Origin: Euryarchaeota archaeon Ods02
GTDB taxonomy: Archaea; Halobacteriota; Halobacteria; Halobacteriales; Halorutilaceae
Assembly: GCA_028751075.1 (NCBI GenBank)
Contig: JAQZDA010000008.1
Location: 1 to 64,000, forward strand
DNA: 64,000 nucleotides
Direction of reading: 5' to 3'
The translations under genes were made by a program, and so were the position numbers. Under the pieces are notes generated by a model. It was not told the origin of the DNA, did not search any database, and saw nothing but the letters and a program-made list of their open reading frames with translations. Positions within the stretch are counted from its first letter, which is position 1, and every line of letters starts with the position of its first letter. Shown piece after piece: positions 17,818 to 26,821 of the stretch.

Positions 17818-18423
17818 CTACCTCGGCGTTATCCGGAGTATCCTCCGGGTGGCGAGGTAGAAGGCGACGAGGACGGCGGCGACGACGGTCAACGTCAAGA
17901 CGAGGTGTTCCTCGACGAGTCGGACGACTAAGCCGCCGTAGACGGCGAGGACGAAGGCGATGCCGTAGAACCTGAGGCCGCGGAACAACAGGGAGATACC
18001 GAGGACCTTCGCCAGATTGAGGTGGAAGACGCCGCTGGTGATGCAGAACAGCTTGAACGGCAGCGGGCTGATGCCGCTGATCCCGACGATGACGATGCCA
18101 TGCTCCTGGAGGATGCGGTGAGCGAGTTCGATGTGTCTATCCCGGAAGAAACGTTTCACGAACCTTCCGCGGGCGCCGAGGTAGTAGCCGAACCAGGCGC
18201 CGGCGACGCTGGCGAACGTCGCCACGGTGCCGTAGACGAAGGCTTCCTCCGGCTGCAGCAGCACCAGCGGCACCAATAGGAACTCCGTGGGGATGGGGGA
18301 GATGGAGCTGTTGAAGAACGACAGCAGGAACAGCGCGGGGACGCCGTACGGCAGCAGCACCGTCTGGACGAAGATCTCTAACGAGCTGTAGCTCAGCAGA
18401 GGCGCTGTGACGAGATCATACAT
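17818..18423 (-). CDS. YqaA/DedA-like (VTT domain) membrane protein
   Basis: 201 aa with about five hydrophobic segments. The re-entrant block FNSSISPIPTEFLLVPLVLL, followed by ASVAGAWFGYYLGARGRF, is typical of YqaA/DedA (VTT domain) proteins. These are implicated in lipid scrambling or membrane homeostasis. Its start overlaps the stop of the sulfatase-family gene, so the two form an operon with a likely envelope function. Confidence 0.87.
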   Translation of the reverse strand: MYDLVTAPLLSYSSLEIFVQTVLLPYGVPALFLLSFFNSSISPIPTEFLLVPLVLLQPEEAFVYGTVATFASVAGAWFGYYLGARGRFVKRFFRDRHIELAHRILQEHGIVIVGISGISPLPFKLFCITSGVFHLNLAKVLGISLLFRGLRFYGIAFVLAVYGGLVVRLVEEHLVLTLTVVAAVLVAFYLATRRILRITPR

Positions 18424-19441
18424 GCGCGACCTGTTTCTCTTCCCTGCGGAAGAAGTTCAGACAGCTTGCGCGTATCTCCCTCGATCTTTCTTCCACGTCG
18501 TCGAACAATGGGGCGCCGGCGGAGCTGGCTTCGACGTCGAGGTGTTCGACGATGGTGGGGAAGACGTCGACGGTGCTGACGCGTTCCCCGCGGTCCTCCG
18601 CGGGGACGTCGGGTCCGAGCACCCATAGGGGTACGTGGAGGAGCTCGGGGTTAAGCGTCCGACGGTGTTCGTAGGTGCCGTTCTCCCCGAAGCTTTCGCC
18701 GTGGTCGGCGGTGACGAAGACGAGGGTGTCTTCGAGGGCTCCCTGGCTGCGGAGCCGGCGGAACAGATCCTCCATGACGCCGTCGAAGTACCTGACTCCG
18801 TTGTCGTAGTGATCGATGAGGGTCTGTCGTTGCTCCCCCGTCACCGTCGACGGCAGGTACTTCGCCTTCCTGTACAGCATCTGAAGCCTGCGGTCACCTG
18901 CTTCCTCTCCCCAGATGGCGTGGTCGAACCGGTTGTAGGGGCCGTGTGCGTCCATGTAGTGCGCCCAGCAGAAGAACTCGTCGTCCGCGTCCGCTACGAA
19001 ACTATCGAGGGCTTCGTTGACCGTGTAGCCGTCGCGGAAGTGGCTGTTGGCGGCTATCTCGGTGAAGTAGTTGACGTAGTTCGCGACGGTGTCCGTGGGG
19101 TAGCCTGTGTCGAACTCGTCGAAGCCGTCGAGGTAGCCGTTGCCTTCGGTGAAGAACGGTCCTCCGACGAAGGCACCTGTGTCGAAGCCTTCGCTGTCGG
19201 CGTGCTCCGCGACAGTCGCCTCCGTCATCCCGTAGATCCGGTTGACGGCCTGAGGTGGATACTGTCCGGTGAGTATCGAAGGCAATGCCTCCCGGGTGTG
19301 GGTGCTCGGGGCGACTGCGTTGTCGAAGAAAGCGGAGTCTTCAGATAGCTCGTCGAGGAAAGGCGTGGTGTCCCTGCTGTAGCCGGTGTAGCCGACGTGG
19401 TCGGCCCGGAGGGAGTCCACGGTCACCAGCAGGAAGTTCAT
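18416..19441 (-). CDS. sulfatase / alkaline-phosphatase superfamily hydrolase
   Basis: 341 aa. Metal-site motifs are visible: TVDSLRADHVGYTGYSRDTTPFL at the N-terminus and VTADHGESFGENGTYEH in the C-terminal half. The nucleophile region reads PSTHTREALPSILTGQYPP. It lacks the C/S-x-P-x-R formylglycine motif of true sulfatases, so Thr may serve as nucleophile as in phosphodiesterase/phosphotransferase relatives. No signal peptide or TM segment is seen. Cotranscribed with the YqaA-like gene. Confidence 0.87.
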   Translation of the reverse strand: MNFLLVTVDSLRADHVGYTGYSRDTTPFLDELSEDSAFFDNAVAPSTHTREALPSILTGQYPPQAVNRIYGMTEATVAEHADSEGFDTGAFVGGPFFTEGNGYLDGFDEFDTGYPTDTVANYVNYFTEIAANSHFRDGYTVNEALDSFVADADDEFFCWAHYMDAHGPYNRFDHAIWGEEAGDRRLQMLYRKAKYLPSTVTGEQRQTLIDHYDNGVRYFDGVMEDLFRRLRSQGALEDTLVFVTADHGESFGENGTYEHRRTLNPELLHVPLWVLGPDVPAEDRGERVSTVDVFPTIVEHLDVEASSAGAPLFDDVEERSREIRASCLNFFRREEKQVAHV

Positions 19442-19522
19442 CTACGTGGTCTTCGGGCTTCCGTGGATTTAGTTCTTTGTCTTCTCGAACCGGAAGCAGC
19501 GGGTCTACGTCCTCTCGCCTCG

Positions 19523-19735
19523 TTACAGGCTGAGGCCGAGCCCGCTCTCGCTCTCCCGGTACTCCCCGTGGAACATCCCGATGAGGAACATGATCGCTCC
19601 GTAGACTACCATCGACGGCAGCACCCTCGTCAACACGGTCTCCGTCGCCATCATCGAAGCCGCTATCATCGCCGCAGTACCCAGGGCCACCACCGCTACG
19701 AACGCAGCCGCTGCCTTCAGGGTGTCGAGCTTCAT
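19523..19735 (-). CDS. small two-TM membrane protein (DUF7333-like)
   Basis: 70 aa from the ATG at 19735. Two hydrophobic helices (AAAFVAVVALGTAAMIAASMM and VLPSMVVYGAIMFLIGMFHG) flank a short loop. The pattern and the motif MATxTVLxxVxPSMVV match a small haloarchaeal family I recall as DUF7333. Function unknown. An in-frame GTG at 19792 would add 19 polar residues and is less likely. Confidence 0.75.
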   Translation of the reverse strand: MKLDTLKAAAAFVAVVALGTAAMIAASMMATETVLTRVLPSMVVYGAIMFLIGMFHGEYRESESGLGLSL

Positions 19736-19825
19736 ATGAGCTCGTTGGGTTCCGGTGGAGTTAACGGTTCTGTACTTTCCGTGAGAAACCAAGCTGTCGA
19801 GCGGATGTAGGCGGAGCTGCCGCGT

Positions 19826-20254
19826 CTACTTCACGCGTTCCTGCAGAACCGTGGGATGGCTGGCGCATACGCCGTCTACCTCGGTTATCTTCTCCGCGAT
19901 GATGGACCGTAGCTCGCTGTTGTCGTCGCTCACTACCTCCGCCATGAGGTCGTGGTCGCCGCTGCTGATGTAGAGCTTCCGTATGTCGTCGACCTCCTGA
20001 AGCTCCTCGACGACGCGGAGGAACTGGTCGCTCTCGGCGTCGACGCCGACGAGCGACACCGTGCGGTCGTTTATCTTCTTCGGGTCTATCTCCGCGCTGT
20101 AGCCGACGATGGCGCCGTCCTCCTCGAGCTCGCGGATGTACTTCCGGACGGTGGGTTTGCTGACGCCGACGGCGTCCGCTATCTCTCCGTGGCTGGCTTT
20201 AGCGTCCTCCTCCAGCACCTCGAGTATCCTGCTCTCCGTCGACTCCTTGCTCAC
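19826..20254 (-). CDS. Lrp/AsnC-family transcriptional regulator
   Basis: 142 aa from the GTG at 20254. N-terminal HTH: RILEVLEEDAKASHGEIADAV, then VSKPTVRKYIRELEEDGAIVGYSA, with DPKK as hinge. The C-terminal RAM-like alpha/beta effector domain is residues ~65-140. These regulators usually sense amino acids and bind divergent promoters. The gene faces ncsA across a 112-base AT-rich gap with a TATA-like tattttatc on its own strand. Confidence 0.9.
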   Translation of the reverse strand: MSKESTESRILEVLEEDAKASHGEIADAVGVSKPTVRKYIRELEEDGAIVGYSAEIDPKKINDRTVSLVGVDAESDQFLRVVEELQEVDDIRKLYISSGDHDLMAEVVSDDNSELRSIIAEKITEVDGVCASHPTVLQERVK

Positions 20255-20366
20255 AGCGGTGATTTGTGATGAACGATAAAATACTTTCCGAATACGCAAA
20301 CGAAAACCCTCTGGAGATAGCTTCGACGCGTAAAGAGTTAGGGCGCGCATACCTTCGAACCCTACG

Positions 20367-21284
20367 ATGGAATGCAGCAGGTGCGGTGAACCCGCAGTGC
20401 TACGGCAGAGCTACAGCGGCCAGCACCTCTGCGAGACACATCTCTACGAGGACGTCGAAAGCCACGTCAAGAGCCGTATACGGGAGGACAGCCTGCTGGA
20501 AGGCGAGGAACGCTGGGTCGTCGGCTTGAGCGGCGGCAAAGACAGCTCGGTGCTGCTCGACGTCCTCGCACGAACCTTCCGCGACAACCCTTCGGTGGAG
20601 ATAGTGGCGCTCACGCTCGACGAAGGCATCGAAGGATACCGCGACGAAGCCGTGGAGGCGTCGCAGCAGCTCACGGAGCAGCTGGAGGTCCGGCACGAGG
20701 TAGTGGAGTTCGAGAGCGAGTTCGGCGTCCGCGTCGACAGGGACGTCGAACCCGCGGAGGGGAAACCCTGCAGCTACTGCGGGGTGTTCCGACGCACAGC
20801 GCTCAACCGACACGCCGACCGCCTCGGCGCGACGAAGCTATTGACGGGACACAACCTCGACGACGTCGCCCAGACAGCGTTGATGAACTTCCTCGACGGC
20901 GGAGTCGACCGGATGAGCCGACATTACCGCGCGTCGCTGTCTCCGGAGGACTCGGGGGAGTTCGTCCGACGCGCCAAACCCCTGCGTGACGTGCCGGAGA
21001 AGGAGGTCGCGGTGTACGCGGAGATGAAGGACCTCCCCGTCTACCTCGAGGAATGCCCGAACGCCGAAGGCGCCACCCGCGGCGACGTCCGCGACATGCT
21101 CCTGGAGTACGAACGCCGCCACCCCGGCACACGTCACTCGATAGTGAACGCCTACGAGGAAATAGCTGAGCAGCTGGAGTGGAACGAAACCGAGCTCGTG
21201 GAATGCGAGCGATGCGGTGAACCGACGTCGCCGGAAGGCGACCTCTGTCGCGCGTGCAGCATGCGGCAGGAGGTCGCGGACTGA
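20367..21284 (+). CDS. ncsA: tRNA 2-thiouridine synthesis protein (NcsA/CTU1 family)
   Basis: 305 aa. N-terminal zinc site CSRCGE (C3, C6) with CETH (C22, H25); PP-loop SGGKDSS (residues 55-61); central [20 protein letters not shown]-terminal zinc finger CERCGE with CRAC. It adenylates and thiolates the wobble uridine at position 34 of tRNAs, using sulfur from SAMP ubiquitin-like proteins in haloarchaea. It is divergent from the Lrp-family gene. Confidence 0.93.
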   Translation: MECSRCGEPAVLRQSYSGQHLCETHLYEDVESHVKSRIREDSLLEGEERWVVGLSGGKDSSVLLDVLARTFRDNPSVEIVALTLDEGIEGYRDEAVEASQQLTEQLEVRHEVVEFESEFGVRVDRDVEPAEGKPCSYCGVFRRTALNRHADRLGATKLLTGHNLDDVAQTALMNFLDGGVDRMSRHYRASLSPEDSGEFVRRAKPLRDVPEKEVAVYAEMKDLPVYLEECPNAEGATRGDVRDMLLEYERRHPGTRHSIVNAYEEIAEQLEWNETELVECERCGEPTSPEGDLCRACSMRQEVAD

Positions 21285-21378
21285 ACGTCTTCTACCGGAC
21301 TTAACGACGAGGTCGGTGTTCCCGTGTATCTGGAACAGGGCAAGATGTAATGTCGGAGCAGCCGCTTCATTCAGGTAC

Positions 21379-22635
21379 ATGTCTGAAAGGGGACTCGAGT
21401 ACACCGACTTCGTAGACCTCGACAGCGACGCCGGCGACGACGAGCTGGTCTGCAGGTTCAGGTTCGACCACGTGGAGGACGTGGAGTTCGAGTGGGCGGC
21501 GGGCGCCATCGCCGCGGAGTCCAGCATCGGAACCTGGGACCCCGGGCTGACGACGATGAACGAGGATATACGTGAGATGGGTGCCCGCGTCGTAGATCTG
21601 GACGAAAGCGATGGCGAAGCCTGGATCGCTTACCCGCCGGAGCTGTTCGAAGCCGGCAGCCTACCGCAGATACTTAGCTCCATCGCAGGCAACGTCTTCG
21701 GATTAAGCGAGCTCGAACACCTACGGCTCGAAGACGTCGACTTCCCCTCGGAGGTAGTGGAGGGCTTCCACGGCCCCGAGCTCGGCGTCGAACAGGTGAA
21801 GGAACACGTCGGCGCAGGAGACCGCGCCGTCGTCGGAACCATCGTTAAACCCAAGGTCGGGCTCGACGCCGAGGAACACGCACGAGTCGCGTACGAGAGC
21901 TGGCGCGGCGGCCTTGACGTGGTGAAAGACGACGAGAACCTCGCGTCGATGGAGTTCAACGGGTTCGAGGAGAGGGTTACGCGGACGCTGGAGAGGAAAC
22001 GCGAAGCGGAGGAGGAGACAGGCGACCACAAGCTCTACTTCCCCAACGTCACCGCACCTGTCGAGGAGATGCGGCGGCGCAGCGACCACGTCGTCGACGG
22101 AGGCGGCGACTACGTCATGGTCGACGTACTCACCGTCGGCTGGAGCGGCGTACAGGATCTCCGCGAACATCTGCCGCCCGACGTAGGTATCCACGGACAC
22201 CGGGCCATGCACGCCGCGTTCACCCGACTACCCCACCACGGTATCTCGATGCTCGCCGTCGCGAAGTTCTCACGGCTGGCGGGAGTCGACAACCTCCACG
22301 CAGGCGCAGTCGTCGGGAAGATGGAGGGCGGCCGCAGCGAGGTCGAGGAGATATACCGGTTCCTTCGAAGCAGCTGGCACGTCGAAACCGTCATACCCGT
22401 CGCCAGCGGCGGCTTACATCCAGGCCTCGTCCCCGACGTCGTCGACATCCTAGGCAGCGACACCGTGGTGCAGGCGGGCGGCGGTGTCCACGGCCACCCC
22501 GACGGCACCCAGGCGGGAGCCCGCGCCTTCAGGGAGGCCGCGGAAGCCGCTGCCGTAGAGCAGACGCTGGAGGAGCGGGCGGAGGACTCTCCCGAACTCG
22601 CGGCGGCTTTGAAGAAGTGGGGGCGGAACCGGTGA
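21379..22635 (+). CDS. rbcL: ribulose-1,5-bisphosphate carboxylase, type III
   Basis: 418 aa from the ATG at 21379. Active-site blocks: GTIVKPKVG with K157, the carbamylated Lys region GLDVVKDDENL (K183, D185, E186), YVMVDVLTVGWSG, GIHGHRAMHAAF, loop 6 GAVVGKMEG, and VASGGLHPG with GGGVHGHP. It adds CO2 to RuBP made from nucleosides, not from a Calvin cycle; no phosphoribulokinase is nearby. It overlaps deoA by 19 bases. Confidence 0.96.
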   Translation: MSERGLEYTDFVDLDSDAGDDELVCRFRFDHVEDVEFEWAAGAIAAESSIGTWDPGLTTMNEDIREMGARVVDLDESDGEAWIAYPPELFEAGSLPQILSSIAGNVFGLSELEHLRLEDVDFPSEVVEGFHGPELGVEQVKEHVGAGDRAVVGTIVKPKVGLDAEEHARVAYESWRGGLDVVKDDENLASMEFNGFEERVTRTLERKREAEEETGDHKLYFPNVTAPVEEMRRRSDHVVDGGGDYVMVDVLTVGWSGVQDLREHLPPDVGIHGHRAMHAAFTRLPHHGISMLAVAKFSRLAGVDNLHAGAVVGKMEGGRSEVEEIYRFLRSSWHVETVIPVASGGLHPGLVPDVVDILGSDTVVQAGGGVHGHPDGTQAGARAFREAAEAAAVEQTLEERAEDSPELAAALKKWGRNR

Positions 22636-24110
22636 ACCTCGAGGTAACGGATGTCGACATCGGTTCGGAGACGCCGACGGTGCTGTTGAACCGCGGGGAC
22701 GCCGAGGAGCTCGGCGTCAACCCACTCGACAGGATCATCATCAGGAGCGACACAGAGACGGAGACGGGTATCGTGAAGGTCACGGAACGCATCGTCGACC
22801 GCGGCGAGCTCGGGGCGACGGAGAAGCTCCGGCATCTCTCCGGCGACGTCGACGTCTCTATCGCGCCGAAGCCCGGCAGCGTCAGCTGCATCCGCCGGAA
22901 GCTCGACGACGAGGAGCTCACTCGCGAGGACATCCAACGCATCGTGAAGGACGTCGACCACAACATGTTGAGCGACATCGAGCTCGGCGCCTACGTCTCC
23001 GCCATCTACTGCAATGGCCTTTCGATGGAGGAGACCATCGCGTTGTCTGAGGAGATGGCGGAGGTCGGTGGCTCCATCGACTGGACCGACGACGTCGTCG
23101 CCGACAAGCACTCCGTCGGAGGCGTCGCCGGCAACCGCGTCACCCCCGTCGTCGTATCCCTCGTCGCCGCCGCAGGCGTTAAGATACCAAAGACCTCGAG
23201 CCGCGCCATCACGTCGCCGGCGGGTACCGCGGACACTGTCGAGGTGTTCTGCCCCGTAGAGCTCGGTATCGACGAGATGCGGGACGTCGTCGACCGCACC
23301 AACGGCTGCATGGTCTGGGGCGGCAGCGTCGACCTCTCACCTGTCGACGACCAGATAATCCGAGCCGAACACCCGCTGTCCATCGACCCCGAAGGCCAGG
23401 TAATCGCCTCCGTCCTGTCGAAGAAGAAGAGCGCCGGCAGCACGCATCTCGTCCTCGACGTACCGTACGGGGAAGGCGCGAAGGTCGGTGACCTCCCTGA
23501 AGCCCGCAGGCTGGCGCGGGACTTCAAACGCGTCGCAGAACACCTCGACATCGAAGCCGAATGCACGATAACCCGCGGTGGCTCACCTGTCGGCCGCGGC
23601 ATCGGCCCTCTCCTGGAAGCCCGAGACGTACTACGGGTGCTCGAAGGCGAAGGTCCCGAGGACCTCCGGCTGAAAAGCCTGAAGCTCGCGGAGATACTTC
23701 TCGAGCTAGTGGAAGCGGACGCCCAGGTCGAGGAGCTGCTGGAGTCCGGTCAAGCGCTGGAGAAGTTCAGGGAGATAGTGGAGGCGCAGGGCGGCGACCC
23801 CGACGTCGCTCCCGGAGACCTCGAGCCAGGGGAGCTGGTGCACGACGTCGAAGCACCCCGAGGCGGCTACGTCACCGATGTCGACAACGAAGCCGTCGCC
23901 ACCGTCGCCCGGAGGGCGGGTGCGCCGAACGACGAAGCCGCCGGCCTCTACCTCGAAAGCAAACATGGGGACGAGGTCGCGAGGGGTGACGTCCTCTACC
24001 GCGTGCACGCGGAGAAACAGGAGAAGCTCGACGAAGCCGTAGGGTACGCGAACTCGAACACCGTGATGCGTGTCGGCGACAAGACCGACTCCCTCGTTGA
24101 GAGGGTGTAG
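22617..24110 (+). CDS. deoA: AMP phosphorylase
   Basis: 497 aa. It converts AMP (or CMP/UMP) and phosphate to ribose-1,5-bisphosphate and the free base. An N-terminal domain of ~85 residues, specific to the archaeal enzyme, precedes the thymidine-phosphorylase fold: DKHSVGGVAGNRVTP, KTSSRAITSPAGTADT and EGQVIASVLSKKKSAGS. The GTG start at 22617 lies inside rbcL; GTG at 22632 would shorten it by five residues. Second gene of the AMP pathway operon. Confidence 0.94.
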   Translation: MGAEPVNLEVTDVDIGSETPTVLLNRGDAEELGVNPLDRIIIRSDTETETGIVKVTERIVDRGELGATEKLRHLSGDVDVSIAPKPGSVSCIRRKLDDEELTREDIQRIVKDVDHNMLSDIELGAYVSAIYCNGLSMEETIALSEEMAEVGGSIDWTDDVVADKHSVGGVAGNRVTPVVVSLVAAAGVKIPKTSSRAITSPAGTADTVEVFCPVELGIDEMRDVVDRTNGCMVWGGSVDLSPVDDQIIRAEHPLSIDPEGQVIASVLSKKKSAGSTHLVLDVPYGEGAKVGDLPEARRLARDFKRVAEHLDIEAECTITRGGSPVGRGIGPLLEARDVLRVLEGEGPEDLRLKSLKLAEILLELVEADAQVEELLESGQALEKFREIVEAQGGDPDVAPGDLEPGELVHDVEAPRGGYVTDVDNEAVATVARRAGAPNDEAAGLYLESKHGDEVARGDVLYRVHAEKQEKLDEAVGYANSNTVMRVGDKTDSLVERV

Positions 24111-24113
24111 AGT

Positions 24114-25073
24114 ATGGGTGGAGAAGACGAACCGTACTGGGAGACCGCGTCGGACGACGAAGCCGACTATGACGGAGACGAGTCAGATGTGGAGGCTGAC
24201 GAAGGCGGGGACTCGGGGGTGGACGCCGACGAGGTCATCGAGAAGATAGAGGCGGTGGAGATACAGGGCGCGACCTCTATAGCGCGAGAAGGCGTCCGCC
24301 TGCTCCAGCGACTCGACCGAGAAGGCGTAGGGGAGGCACGCGTCGACGACGTCGCGGAGCGATTGAAGGGTGCGCGGCCGACGGAGCCGTTCCTCTACAA
24401 CTGCATACGCGTCAGCCGCGAGACAGGGGAGTACGAGGACGTGCTGGAACACATCGAGGGTTCGCAGGAAGACATCGTCGACTACGGCGTCGACCTCGTC
24501 GAAGACGGCGACGTCGTCTACACGCACTGTCATTCGTCGTCAGTCACGGGAGTCCTCGAGGAGGTCGACTTGGAACTCAGCGTCCGCGTCACGGAGACCC
24601 GGCCGCTGTATCAGGGTCGGACGACGGCGGAGGAGATGGCGGAGGCAGGCGTTCCAGTGAGGTTCTACGTCGACAGCGGCGCCCGTCTCGCTTTGAAGGA
24701 CGCCGACGTGATGTTGATCGGCGCGGACGCGGTGCTCGACAGCGGGAAGGTGGTGAACAAGATAGGGAGCGAGATGTTCGCGGAGGTCGCCGACAGGTAC
24801 GGGGTACCCGTCTACGTCGTCACTGACAGCTGGAAGTACGACCCCCTTTCGTCGTTCGGCTTCGAACCCGAGATAGAGCGCCGCGCCGCCGAGGAGGTCT
24901 GGAAGGACCCGCCGGACGACGTCGAGATATACAACTACGCGTTCGAGAAGGTCGCACCCGGGAAGGTCGAAGGCGTGGTGTCGGAGCTAGGTGTGCATCC
25001 GCCGGAGGAGTTCATCGACCGCGTCGTCGAGGAGTATCCGGAGCTGCTCGAGGCGGTGGAGTCAGGCGGCTGA
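24114..25073 (+). CDS. ribose-1,5-bisphosphate isomerase
   Basis: 319 aa. It belongs to the eIF2B/MTNA-like isomerase family and turns ribose-1,5-bisphosphate into ribulose-1,5-bisphosphate. Motifs: GATSIAREGVRLLQRL, THCHSSSVTGVL with the catalytic Cys region, VTETRPLYQGR, MLIGADAVLDSGKVVNKIGS and VTDSWKYDP. The first ~40 residues are an acidic extension. It starts 3 bases after deoA and completes the pathway AMP to RuBP to 3-phosphoglycerate. Confidence 0.94.
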   Translation: MGGEDEPYWETASDDEADYDGDESDVEADEGGDSGVDADEVIEKIEAVEIQGATSIAREGVRLLQRLDREGVGEARVDDVAERLKGARPTEPFLYNCIRVSRETGEYEDVLEHIEGSQEDIVDYGVDLVEDGDVVYTHCHSSSVTGVLEEVDLELSVRVTETRPLYQGRTTAEEMAEAGVPVRFYVDSGARLALKDADVMLIGADAVLDSGKVVNKIGSEMFAEVADRYGVPVYVVTDSWKYDPLSSFGFEPEIERRAAEEVWKDPPDDVEIYNYAFEKVAPGKVEGVVSELGVHPPEEFIDRVVEEYPELLEAVESGG

Positions 25074-25220
25074 AGGAGGTTCTGTCGTCTGATTTCTGAC
25101 TGGTTCCCGTCGTACAGCTGATCTGTCTGTCGTGCTGCCTGCTGTCGCGTTTGCCGTTGTGTTTCCTGCTCTGTCTGCTGCTCTGTCTGCTGGCGTGTAT
25201 CTGGTTAGGAAAGGTATGTC

Positions 25221-25237
25221 GTGCAGGTGACCTGCAC
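25221..25237. terminator. 8-bp inverted repeat between convergent operons
   Basis: GTGCAGGT and ACCTGCAC are perfect complements separated by one base. They lie in the 190-base gap between the ends of the isomerase gene and ftsZ. The same gap has the short repeat tgctctgtc three times and is pyrimidine-rich on the plus strand, which would favour archaeal termination. A role as terminator is inferred from position; it could equally bind a protein. Confidence 0.4.
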
Positions 25238-25263
25238 CGGCTTCTGACTCGTCCTCCGGTGTC

Positions 25264-26379
25264 CTATCGTATGACGTCGACGTCGACCTCGTTCTGCCGG
25301 ACCTCGTCCTGTCCGCCGTCGCTGCTGGACGGCGCGAACTCCGGCGAGGTGTCGGACTCCGCTGCGCTAGTTCCGACGACCTGGTCGCTTTCGACGCCGG
25401 TCATGATCGCCATGACGCGGACCTTTCCTTCGTAGTCGTCCTGTATGCGGGCGCCCCAGATGACGTTGGCGTGGCTCTGGAGGCGGTCGGTTATGTTCTG
25501 TGCGATGCCTTCGGCTTCGCCGAGCGTGAGGTCGGGGCCGCCGGTGATGTGCACCAGCGAACCAGACGCGCCCCGGTAGTCGACGTCGAGGAGCGGGTGG
25601 TTGAGGGCGTCTTCGACGACGGCCTCGCTTTTGTCGCGCTCCTGTGTCTCGCCGACGAGCATGACGGCGACTCCGCCCTGGTTCATGATGTTGGTCATGT
25701 CGGCGTAGTCGAGGTTGATCAGCGAGGGCTGTGTGATGGTCTCGCTGATGCCTTTCACGGTCTCGGCGATGATCTGATCCATCACGCTGAACGCTTTCCC
25801 GATGGGGAGGTTGGGGACGTAGTCGAGGAGGCGGTTGTTGTCGAGCACGATCGTGCTGTCCGCCTCGCTCCTGAGGTTGTTGAGCCCTTCCTGCGCTTTC
25901 TCGGTGCGGGCGCGTTCGACGTCGAAGGGCATGCTGACCATGCCGACGACTATGGCGCCTTGTTCGGCGGCGATCTTGGCGACGACGGGTGCGGCGCCGG
26001 TGCCGGTGCCGCCTCCCATGCCTGCGGTGACGAAGCAGAGGTCGACGTCGCCGAGTATCTCCTTCAGGGTGCCGCGCGCCATCTCGGTGGCGCGTTGACC
26101 CATCTCGGGTTCGCCGCCTGCGCCTAAGCCGTTGGTGAGGCTCTTGCCGACGAGCACCTTAGTGTCGGCTTCGATCATCTGCAGGTGCTGTTTGTCGGTG
26201 TTGACGGCGATGGTTTCGGCGCCCTCGACTCCGATGTTGTACAGGCGGTTGACTGTGTTGTTGCCGGCTCCTCCGCAGCCTATGATGACTATCTTGGGTT
26301 CGCCGAACTCGTCGCCTTCGACGTCCTTCTCCTGCTCGCGTTCGTCGTTGTCCAACGCGTCCTGTACGATGTCTTCCAT
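25264..26379 (-). CDS. ftsZ2: cell-division GTPase FtsZ (FtsZ2 type by context)
   Basis: 371 aa. GTP-binding: [15 protein letters not shown] (residues 33-47) and the tubulin signature GGGTGTG (122-128). T7 loop [11 protein letters not shown] is present. The C-terminal tail is short, acidic and ends DVDVIR, a likely partner-binding peptide. It follows a CdrS-like ribbon-helix-helix gene by one base, the arrangement reported for haloarchaeal ftsZ2. Assignment to FtsZ2 rather than FtsZ1 rests on that neighbour. Confidence 0.93.
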   Translation of the reverse strand: MEDIVQDALDNDEREQEKDVEGDEFGEPKIVIIGCGGAGNNTVNRLYNIGVEGAETIAVNTDKQHLQMIEADTKVLVGKSLTNGLGAGGEPEMGQRATEMARGTLKEILGDVDLCFVTAGMGGGTGTGAAPVVAKIAAEQGAIVVGMVSMPFDVERARTEKAQEGLNNLRSEADSTIVLDNNRLLDYVPNLPIGKAFSVMDQIIAETVKGISETITQPSLINLDYADMTNIMNQGGVAVMLVGETQERDKSEAVVEDALNHPLLDVDYRGASGSLVHITGGPDLTLGEAEGIAQNITDRLQSHANVIWGARIQDDYEGKVRVMAIMTGVESDQVVGTSAAESDTSPEFAPSSSDGGQDEVRQNEVDVDVIR

Positions 26380-26380
26380 G

Positions 26381-26557
26381 CTAGACCCTCACTATCTTCC
26401 TCTTCTCTTTGACCTTCTCGTGGCCGTCCTTCTCGGTGACCATGGTTCGGACGGCGGCACGGATGGCCTCGCTCCTGTTGGGGAACTCTCCTTCTTCTAC
26501 GAGCGCTTCTACGGCGCGGACCTGTTGTTCGGGTATCCTGAGTGTTACTCGTTCCAT
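26381..26557 (-). CDS. cdrS: ribbon-helix-helix regulator CdrS
   Basis: 58 aa, short enough to be overlooked. [20 protein letters not shown], then [19 protein letters not shown], is a textbook ribbon-helix-helix fold: the beta strand RVTLRIP and the FPNRSEAIR turn. A basic tail KEKRKIVRV follows. Its stop is one base before the FtsZ start. In Halobacterium and Haloferax CdrS is cotranscribed with ftsZ2 and controls cell division genes; the same role is inferred here. Confidence 0.88.
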   Translation of the reverse strand: MERVTLRIPEQQVRAVEALVEEGEFPNRSEAIRAAVRTMVTEKDGHEKVKEKRKIVRV

Positions 26558-26643
26558 TTGTATGCACCTCTCGGGGTGGGGGACGAATCAGAGGGTCAGA
26601 GTGTTCCATCGAGCGCGTGACTTGACCCAGTGTCACACGCTGT

Positions 26644-26661
26644 GTAAGATTTCTGTCTTAC
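26644..26661. promoter_or_regulatory. GTAAGA inverted repeat, candidate operator of cdrS-ftsZ2
   Basis: GTAAGA and TCTTAC flank six bases in the cdrS upstream region, 87-104 bases before its start. An AT-rich block read on the minus strand (tttattatc, around 26684-26694) would place the transcription start close to this repeat, so a bound dimer could block initiation. Further cttac copies occur at 26702-26712. A small RHH dimer such as CdrL is the natural candidate binder (inference). Confidence 0.45.
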
Positions 26662-26821
26662 GCTCACACCATTTAGACGGATAGATAATAAAGCTTTCGG
26701 GCTTACGTCTTACATCGGGGCGAAAGAAAGGTCGGACAGCCGCCCAGACAGGACACCTCCAGTCTCGGAGGCGTCAACCGTAGTACGCTGTAGGAGGTCG
26801 GTTAAACGCATGAAGGCGGGG

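Noticed and set aside
25151-25435. Cys/Leu-rich plus-strand frame after the isomerase
   Set aside because: The hydrophobic start derives from the CTGTCTG repeat and the rest runs over the 3' end of ftsZ2. No conserved features.
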